From contig NZ_JAHYSG010000177.1 of assembly GCF_022095675.1 (NCBI RefSeq), positions 1-16,677 on the forward strand: a stretch of DNA of 16,677 nucleotides, written 5' to 3'. The translations under genes were made by a program, and so were the position numbers. Source of the DNA: Dactylosporangium sp. AC04546 (GTDB lineage: Bacteria > Actinomycetota > Actinomycetes > Mycobacteriales > Micromonosporaceae). The notes beneath the pieces were generated by a model. That model did not search any database, was not told the origin of the DNA, and saw nothing but the letters and a program-made list of their open reading frames with translations. Of this stretch, positions 8,014-13,868 are shown in pieces (the stretch's first letter is position 1; every line of letters starts with the position of its first letter).

Positions 8014-8847
8014 TTACGGGAGGGACGCGGTCCAGTCGGCGACGCGGGCGGCCAGCGGGGCGCCGTTCTTCGCCCACGTGAAGTGGTCGATGCGGGCGCC
8101 TGCCTCGGCCGCGGCGTAGTGCTCGCGGCGGACCTCGGCCGACGTCAGCTTCGAGGTCAGGCGGTCGACCGTGGGGGCCGGGGTGTACTGGTCGCCCTCG
8201 ATGTCGACCGCCAGCACGGGCGTCGTGACCCGGGCCAGGGCCGCCTCCACGTCGACGCCGGCGATCGGGCGGTACCGGCCGGCGCGGGCGGTGTAGGCCC
8301 AGTCGGCGATGACGCCCCGCGCCTGGCGGCCGCCGAAGGCCCAGCCCGGCCAGTACCGCAGCACGGCCGAGCCGGCGGCCAGCGTCTGGGTCATCGCCAG
8401 GATCTGCGGGCCCCGCGACGGGTAGCTGCGCCAGTACGGCAGGCCGACCGCGAGCAGGGCCAGGCCGGAGACGTCGGACGACGCGCCGCGCAGCGCCAGG
8501 TGCAGGGCGCACATCTGGCCGCCGAGGGAGTGCCCGACGAGGACCGTGCGGCGGCCGGCCCGGGCCGGCTTCAGGTGCTCGAGCACCGCGTCCACGTCGT
8601 CGGCGAGCTCGGCGAAGCCGTAGCGGGAGGCGCGCGACGCGCGAGGCGTGCTCGCGCCCGTGCCGCGCAGGTCGGCCACCGTCACGGCCACACCGTGGGA
8701 TGCCAGCGAGGCGGCGAACGAGCGGTAGTAGCGGGCCGGGACGCCCATCGCCGGCCACAGGACCGCGAGCGTCGGCGCGTCGCCGGACTCAGGAGCGAAC
8801 GTGTGCAGCGCGAGCCGGTCGGTGCCGCGATCGAGGAGCTCCTCCAT
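8014..8847 (-). CDS. Alpha/beta hydrolase (serine esterase/lipase-like)
   Basis: A 277-residue soluble alpha/beta-hydrolase fold protein. The nucleophile elbow is GHSLGG (105-110, Ser107). The likely acid is D219 in DIEGDQYTP and the likely base is H255 in IDHFTW. VLWPAMGVPARYY (29-41) gives the oxyanion-hole region and ADLRGTGAS (58-66) a conserved loop. It resembles hydrolases annotated as alpha/beta-hydrolase or Hydrolase_4; substrate is not predictable. I chose ATG 8847 (MEELLDRG) because a TANNNT element lies eight bases upstream, suggesting leaderless translation. A GTG at 8880 would add eleven residues but crosses the promoter region. It is divergent from the S9 peptidase and probably shares a control region with it. 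No signal peptide is seen, so it is likely cytoplasmic. Confidence 0.87.
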   Translation of the reverse strand: MEELLDRGTDRLALHTFAPESGDAPTLAVLWPAMGVPARYYRSFAASLASHGVAVTVADLRGTGASTPRASRASRYGFAELADDVDAVLEHLKPARAGRRTVLVGHSLGGQMCALHLALRGASSDVSGLALLAVGLPYWRSYPSRGPQILAMTQTLAAGSAVLRYWPGWAFGGRQARGVIADWAYTARAGRYRPIAGVDVEAALARVTTPVLAVDIEGDQYTPAPTVDRLTSKLTSAEVRREHYAAAEAGARIDHFTWAKNGAPLAARVADWTASLP

Positions 8848-8855
8848 ACGACCGT

Positions 8856-8861
8856 AGGGTA
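8856..8861 (-). promoter_or_regulatory. Candidate -10 element of the alpha/beta hydrolase gene
   Basis: The minus strand reads TACCCT followed by eight bases and ATG 8847. The same hexamer lies before asd. No good -35 is seen; the spot where it should be is occupied by the palindrome at 8873-8886. Confidence 0.35.
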
Positions 8862-8872
8862 GAGGTAGGAGG

Positions 8873-8886
8873 TTACCCACGGGTAA
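8873..8886 (+). promoter_or_regulatory. Palindromic candidate operator TTACCC-AC-GGGTAA
   Basis: Perfect six-base inverted repeat with a two-base centre, in the 68-base gap between divergent genes. It lies about 26-39 bases upstream of the inferred hydrolase transcription start and about 30-43 bases upstream of that of the peptidase, so one bound repressor could cover the -35 zones of both. The shape suits TetR- or GntR-like dimers; the regulator is unknown and not encoded next to it. Confidence 0.45.
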
Positions 8887-8902
8887 GAAGTGTGACCCGG
8901 AC

Positions 8903-8908
8903 TACTGT
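8903..8908 (+). promoter_or_regulatory. Candidate -10 element of the S9 peptidase gene
   Basis: TACTGT is followed by seven bases and GTG 8916, a leaderless arrangement. It supports GTG 8916 rather than GTG 8892 or GTG 8907 as the start. Confidence 0.35.
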
Positions 8909-8915
8909 GCTGAAC

Positions 8916-10844
8916 GTGAAACCTCTCGATCTGTCGCAAATGCGCCTACCCGGCGCGCCGGCCCTCAGCCCCGACGGCACGATCGCGGTCGTGTCCCTCA
9001 CCCGGCTCGACTTCGGCGCCGACCAGTACACCTCCCAGCTCTGGCGCATTCGCACCGACGGTGACGAGGAGCCGGTCCAGCTCACCTACGGCTGGCACGA
9101 CAGCGCACCGCGGATCTCGCCCGACGGCAGCTGGCTGGCGTTCCTGCGGGCGACGAAGGAGAAGGGCAGCCGGGCCGGCGGCGACAAGGCCGAGCACGAC
9201 AGCGCGCCCCAGCTGTGCGTGATGCCGCTGGCCGGCGGCGAGGCGCGGCGGCTGACCGACCTGCCGCTGGGAGCGGGCGCGCCCGCCTGGTCACCCGACG
9301 CCACGCGGCTGGCCTTTTCCGCTCGTGTACCGCAGGAGGGCCGCTACGGCACCGGCAAGACCGGCGACGGCGACAAGATCGGGCCCGACGGCGAGCCACC
9401 GCGCCGCCTCACGCGGCTGTTCAGCCGCGTCGACGGGCTGGGCTTCCTGCACGACCGCCCCGCGCACCTGTTCGTGGCGGCGCTCGACGGCACCGTCACC
9501 CAGCTCACCGAGGGCGAGCGCAGCCACGGCGACCCGCGCTGGAGCCCCGACGGTGAGTGGCTCACGTTCGTCTCGGAGCAGCACGACACCTGGGCCGACG
9601 ACGTGGCCGGGGACGTGTGCGTGATCCCGGCGGCGGGCGGGGAGCTGCGGGTGCTCACCGGCACCACGCTCACGCCGGCGTTGCCGCACTTCACGCCCGA
9701 CGGCGCGAGCGTGGTCTTCGCCGGTTACCCGGCGGGGGAGGGGCGGGTCGACCCGACCGTGCGCCACGAGTCGCTGTGGTCGGTGCCGGTCGCGGGCGGG
9801 GAGGTGCGGCAGCTGCTGGACAACGAGACCTACACGCTGGCCTCGCCGGGCGGCGACATCGCCGTCACCGACGCCGGTGTGCTCTTCACGAACGAGCACC
9901 GCGGTGCGGTACAACTGCTGCTTGTGCCCTTTGACGGGGGAGCACCCGAGATCCTCGTCGACGGGGAGCGACAGGTCGCCGGCTTCGCGTCGGCGGGGGA
10001 GACCCTGGTGACGACGATCGCCGGGCCGGCCGACTGGGGCGAGGTGTACGCCGGCGAGCGCCGCCTCACGAACTTCAGCGCCGGCTTCCCGGTGCTGGAG
10101 CAGGCCGAGCTCACGGCGACCGCGCCCGACGGCTATCCGGTGCACGGGTGGGTCGTGCGGCCCGAGGGGGAGGGTCCGCATCCGGTACTGCTGATGATCC
10201 ACGGCGGGCCGTTCGCGCAGTACGGCTGGCGGCTCTTCGACGAGGCCCAGGTCTACGCCGGCGCCGGGTACGCGGTCGTCTACGGCAACCCGCGTGGCTC
10301 CTCCGGCTACGGCGAGGCGCACGGCCGCGCGGTCATGGGCAACGTCGGCGAGGTGTCGGCGGTCGACCTGCTCGCGCTGCTCGACGCGGCGCTCAAGGCG
10401 CCCGACCTCGACGGCTCGCGGGTCGGGGTGCTGGGCGGCTCGCACGGCGGGTTCATGACCACGTGGCTGGCGGCCCACCACGGGGAGCGCTTCAAGGCCG
10501 CCGTCTCCGAGCGGGCCGTGAACGCGATCGACAGCTTCCAGGGCTCGTCGGACATCGGCTGGTTCTTCGCCGAGTCGCTGTACCGCACCGACTTCGCCCG
10601 GCAGAGCCCGCTCACCTACGCCGACCGCATCGCGATCCCGATGCTCATCGTGCACTCCGAGCAGGACTGGCGCTGCCCGGTCGAGCAGGCGCAGCGGCTG
10701 TTCGTGGCGCTGAAGCGCCGCGGCACGCCGGTCGAGTTCCTGCTGTTCCCGGGCGAGGGCCACGAGCTGTCTCGCACCGGCCGCCCGTCCCACCGGGTGG
10801 CGAGATTCGACGCGATCCTGGACTGGTTCGCCCGCCACGTCTGA
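8916..10844 (+). CDS. S9-family serine peptidase (acylaminoacyl-peptidase/prolyl oligopeptidase type)
   Basis: A 642-residue cytoplasmic peptidase of the prolyl oligopeptidase clan, expected to cleave short peptides. The N-terminal two-thirds (about 10-390) form a beta-propeller with repeated PDG blades: LSPDG (17-21), ISPDG (67-71), WSPDA (125-129), WSPDG (209-213) and FTPDG (259-263), typical of WD40-like PD40 repeats. The catalytic domain follows with HGGP (429-432, oxyanion hole), GGSHGG (507-512, nucleophile Ser509), D584 in HSEQDW and H616 in GEGHEL. I chose GTG 8916 because the family start MKPLDLSQMRLPG fits and TACTGT lies seven bases upstream; upstream GTGs at 8892 and 8907 are alternatives. 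No signal peptide is seen. It is divergent from the alpha/beta hydrolase and convergent with asd. Confidence 0.94.
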   Translation: MKPLDLSQMRLPGAPALSPDGTIAVVSLTRLDFGADQYTSQLWRIRTDGDEEPVQLTYGWHDSAPRISPDGSWLAFLRATKEKGSRAGGDKAEHDSAPQLCVMPLAGGEARRLTDLPLGAGAPAWSPDATRLAFSARVPQEGRYGTGKTGDGDKIGPDGEPPRRLTRLFSRVDGLGFLHDRPAHLFVAALDGTVTQLTEGERSHGDPRWSPDGEWLTFVSEQHDTWADDVAGDVCVIPAAGGELRVLTGTTLTPALPHFTPDGASVVFAGYPAGEGRVDPTVRHESLWSVPVAGGEVRQLLDNETYTLASPGGDIAVTDAGVLFTNEHRGAVQLLLVPFDGGAPEILVDGERQVAGFASAGETLVTTIAGPADWGEVYAGERRLTNFSAGFPVLEQAELTATAPDGYPVHGWVVRPEGEGPHPVLLMIHGGPFAQYGWRLFDEAQVYAGAGYAVVYGNPRGSSGYGEAHGRAVMGNVGEVSAVDLLALLDAALKAPDLDGSRVGVLGGSHGGFMTTWLAAHHGERFKAAVSERAVNAIDSFQGSSDIGWFFAESLYRTDFARQSPLTYADRIAIPMLIVHSEQDWRCPVEQAQRLFVALKRRGTPVEFLLFPGEGHELSRTGRPSHRVARFDAILDWFARHV

Positions 10845-10856
10845 CGCCTCCGGCCC

Positions 10857-10903
10857 GCGCCTCGCCCGCGCCGCGCCCGCGCCCGCGCCGCGCCTCGCCC
10901 GCG
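10857..10903. repeat. GC-only low-complexity block with a 14-base direct repeat
   Basis: GCGCCTCGCCCGCG occurs at 10857-10870 and again at 10890-10903, separated by iterated GCCCGC/GCCGCG units. It fills the space between the peptidase stop and the large palindrome. No gene or promoter is seen in it. Confidence 0.6.
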
Positions 10904-10972
10904 ATCTTGGAGTTGTGGTTCCGTCATTATCGTGACTTGTCCGATAAATCCGGGACCACAACTCCAAGATCG
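10902..10972. repeat. 71-bp near-perfect palindrome between convergent genes
   Basis: CGATCTTGGAGTTGTGGT (10902-10919) is exactly inverted at 10955-10972. The stem continues with T-G, C-G, C-G and G-C pairs, then a three-by-three internal loop, then TTATCG (10927-10932) paired with CGATAA (10942-10947), leaving a nine-base loop. That is about 28 base pairs. It is far more AT-rich than its surroundings. It could act as a two-way terminator for the convergent peptidase and asd genes, but it is longer than one needs and looks like a dispersed palindromic element (MITE or REP type). No ORF lies in it. Confidence 0.85.
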
Positions 10973-10991
10973 ACGGCTCGGAGGGGGGCGG

Positions 10992-11022
10992 GGGGGCGCG
11001 CGAGAGGCGCGGGAGCGCCCCC
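10992..11022 (-). terminator. Possible GC hairpin after asd
   Basis: On the minus strand GGGGGCGC pairs with GCGCCCCC across a 15-base loop, starting eight bases after the asd stop. There is no T-tract. The larger palindrome at 10902-10972 lies just beyond it, so either could end asd transcripts. Confidence 0.4.
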
Positions 11023-11030
11023 GTGGGCCG

Positions 11031-12194
<1,164 letters not shown>

Positions 12195-12482
12195 TTAGTC
12201 CGCGTCGGGCAGGCCGATCGCGAACGCCTCCTCCAGGTCGTGCTTCGAGTAGGCGCGGAACGCGATGTGCGTGTCGGTGTCCACGACGCCCGGCACCTTC
12301 GAGATCCGGTTGGCGATCACCTCGGCGATCTCCTCGTACTGCCGGACGCGCACCATGGCGATGAGGTCGGTGTTCCCGGCGACGGAGTACACCTCGCTGA
12401 CCCCGTCGAGGTTGGCGATGTTCTCGGCCACCTCGGGGATCGAGTCGGTCGCGCAGTCGATGAGGACGATCGCGGTGATCAC
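12195..12482 (-). CDS. Stand-alone Lrp/AsnC ligand-binding (RAM) domain protein
   Basis: A 95-residue protein that is only the C-terminal amino-acid-sensing domain of the Lrp/AsnC family, with no DNA-binding helix-turn-helix. The start ITAIVLIDCA forms strand 1; IPEVAENIANLDGVSEVYSV (helix 1 and strand 2), GNTDLIAMVRV (strand 3) and VPGVVDTDTHIAFRAYS (helix 2 to strand 4) complete the alpha-beta sandwich. Such proteins assemble as dimers or rings that bind small ligands, often amino acids. I chose GTG 12482 because AAGGAG lies about eight bases upstream; an in-frame ATG at 12518 has no ribosome site. The gene follows the nucleotidyltransferase by 37 bases, so cotranscription is likely, and asd lies downstream. 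A role in sensing an amino acid is inferred from family and neighbours only. Confidence 0.88.
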   Translation of the reverse strand: MITAIVLIDCATDSIPEVAENIANLDGVSEVYSVAGNTDLIAMVRVRQYEEIAEVIANRISKVPGVVDTDTHIAFRAYSKHDLEEAFAIGLPDAD

Positions 12483-12519
12483 CTGGAGCGCTCCTTCCAG
12501 CATGTGGACATCGGCCATG

Positions 12520-13344
12520 CTAGTCGGCGGGCACGGTGAGCTCTCGGCCGACCCGGATCGCGTCGGTCAGCGTTTCACCTGCTGCCACCGTTCCGCCCGG
12601 CCACACGACGCCTCTGGTGACGTTCCCGTCGACGGTCGCTCCCGCACCCACGACCGCCTGGTCGAGCGTTCCGCGGATCGTCGTCCCGGGTGCGGTGAGG
12701 TTGCGATGGTGGGCGGCGTGGAGGTTGGCCTGCAGGTAGTGCGCCGGGGTGCCGGTGTCCAGGTAGGTCCCCGCGTACTCGACCACCTCCAGGCGCCCCT
12801 CCCGCTCGGCCGGCCGCCACGTGGTGCGGACCAGGTCCGCCGGCTCGGCGGTCAGCCGCTCGACGTACTCCCACGGGATCAGCGTGAAGCCGGCGAACCG
12901 GTGCGTGCCGAACTCCTTCGGCGGGCCGGGGACGCCGAGCAGCCGCACGGTGTGGCCGTCCCAGCCGTCGAGCAGGGCCGCGATGTCCGCGCCCGGCGCG
13001 CGGTCGGGGTCGGCCAGGTAGGCGTCGGCGTTGCCGGCCAGCACGGCCCGGCCGGCGACCCAGTCCCGGAGGTTGCCCAGGCCGCCCGCGGTGCCGATCG
13101 GCTCCGGCTCGACCGACAGGTGCGCGCGGTCGCCGACGTGGGCGACGATCTGCTCGCCGAGGTAGGACGCGTTGACCGCCAGCCGTTCCCTCGTGCTGAG
13201 GCTGAGCGCGCCCACCCGCGCGATCGCGCGGTCCAACAGCGGCACGTTGCCGACCGGGCACAGCGCCTTCGGCACGAGCTCGGTGAGCGGGCGGAGGCGG
13301 CGGCCCTCGCCGGCGGCCAGGATGACCGCGCAGATCTCGGTCAT
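12520..13344 (-). CDS. NDP-sugar nucleotidyltransferase (NTP_transferase family)
   Basis: A 274-residue sugar-1-phosphate nucleotidyltransferase that would activate a sugar phosphate with an NTP. The nucleotide-binding signature is LAAGEGRRLRPLT (9-21) with PK at 25-26. GTAGGLG (84-90), GNADAYL (104-110, D107 as likely metal ligand) and YLDTGTP (194-200) are the other catalytic-domain landmarks. A short left-handed beta-helix-like tail (about 218-265) with hexapeptide-like repeats ends the protein. Homologues are called mannose-1-phosphate guanylyltransferase or NDP-sugar synthase; the base and sugar cannot be decided by eye. The ATG at 13344 overlaps the NUDIX gene stop (ATGA), with GAGGTG about eight bases upstream. 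The two are probably cotranslated. Confidence 0.9.
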   Translation of the reverse strand: MTEICAVILAAGEGRRLRPLTELVPKALCPVGNVPLLDRAIARVGALSLSTRERLAVNASYLGEQIVAHVGDRAHLSVEPEPIGTAGGLGNLRDWVAGRAVLAGNADAYLADPDRAPGADIAALLDGWDGHTVRLLGVPGPPKEFGTHRFAGFTLIPWEYVERLTAEPADLVRTTWRPAEREGRLEVVEYAGTYLDTGTPAHYLQANLHAAHHRNLTAPGTTIRGTLDQAVVGAGATVDGNVTRGVVWPGGTVAAGETLTDAIRVGRELTVPAD

Positions 13345-13850
13345 CTGCTCAGCACCTCGGGGTAGTCCTTGTACGGGCCGATGCCGTAGTGGGCGAGCAG
13401 CCGCGACGTCGCGACGGTCAGCGGCGGCAGGGTGTCGAGCCGGTGCCAGGCGGCCTCCAGGACCTCGGCCGCGTCGACGGTGTAGCTGTCCTCGGGCTCG
13501 ACCTCGGTCTCGAACACCATGTCGACCCACTGGCCGCGGGTGTGCACCACCGCGTTCGGGTTCGCCGCGCGGAACCGTTCGGCCGGCAGCTTGATGCTGG
13601 TCTCCTCGGCGAGCTCGCGGGCCGCGGTCTGGACCGGGGTCTCGCCGCGGTCCATCAGGCCGGCGGGCAGCGACCAGCCGGCGCCGGGCGGCTGGCGCAG
13701 CAGGAGGATCCTGGACTTCTCGGGGTCGCGCACCAGGATCACGGCGCCGATCGTGTACGTCGGCTGGAACGTGCGCACGATCCTTCGCTTCCAGCGGCCG
13801 GGAAGGCGATAGAACGTCCGATAGGCGAACGCGCGCAGCCGACTCTTCAT
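13341..13850 (-). CDS. NUDIX hydrolase
   Basis: A 169-residue pyrophosphohydrolase of the NUDIX superfamily, acting on a nucleoside diphosphate linked to another moiety. The box is G64-x5-E70-x7-REL(78-80)-x-EE(82-83)-x-S-I: the usual final Gly is Ser85, and the metal-binding glutamates are intact. A basic, helical N-terminal extension (1-30, with many Arg and aromatic residues) precedes the fold and may contact membrane or nucleic acid. The ATG at 13850 is preceded by TAGCCT with seven bases between, suggesting a leaderless start. The Rel-like gene ends 18 bases upstream. The stop overlaps the nucleotidyltransferase start. An NDP-sugar or related substrate is plausible from context but unproven. 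Confidence 0.92.
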   Translation of the reverse strand: MKSRLRAFAYRTFYRLPGRWKRRIVRTFQPTYTIGAVILVRDPEKSRILLLRQPPGAGWSLPAGLMDRGETPVQTAARELAEETSIKLPAERFRAANPNAVVHTRGQWVDMVFETEVEPEDSYTVDAAEVLEAAWHRLDTLPPLTVATSRLLAHYGIGPYKDYPEVLSR

Positions 13851-13857
13851 CTCCGAG

Positions 13858-13863
13858 AGGCTA
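13858..13863 (-). promoter_or_regulatory. Candidate -10 element for the NUDIX operon
   Basis: The minus strand reads TAGCCT, then seven bases, then ATG 13850, inside the 18-base gap after the Rel-like gene. No -35 match is seen. It would let NUDIX, nucleotidyltransferase and RAM genes be read independently of the Rel-like gene. Confidence 0.35.
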
Positions 13864-13868
13864 GCCGC

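Noticed and set aside
9291..10967. 558-codon minus-strand frame opposite the S9 peptidase
   Set aside because: Shadow frame; the plus strand has five PDG blades and a full catalytic triad.
10902..10972. Palindrome considered as a riboswitch or tRNA-like structure
   Set aside because: It is a single long hairpin with no side arms, no cloverleaf and no downstream start codon to control.
10616..11030. Possible small genes in the peptidase-asd gap
   Set aside because: Frames here consist of GC repeats or run through the palindrome, with no ribosome site.
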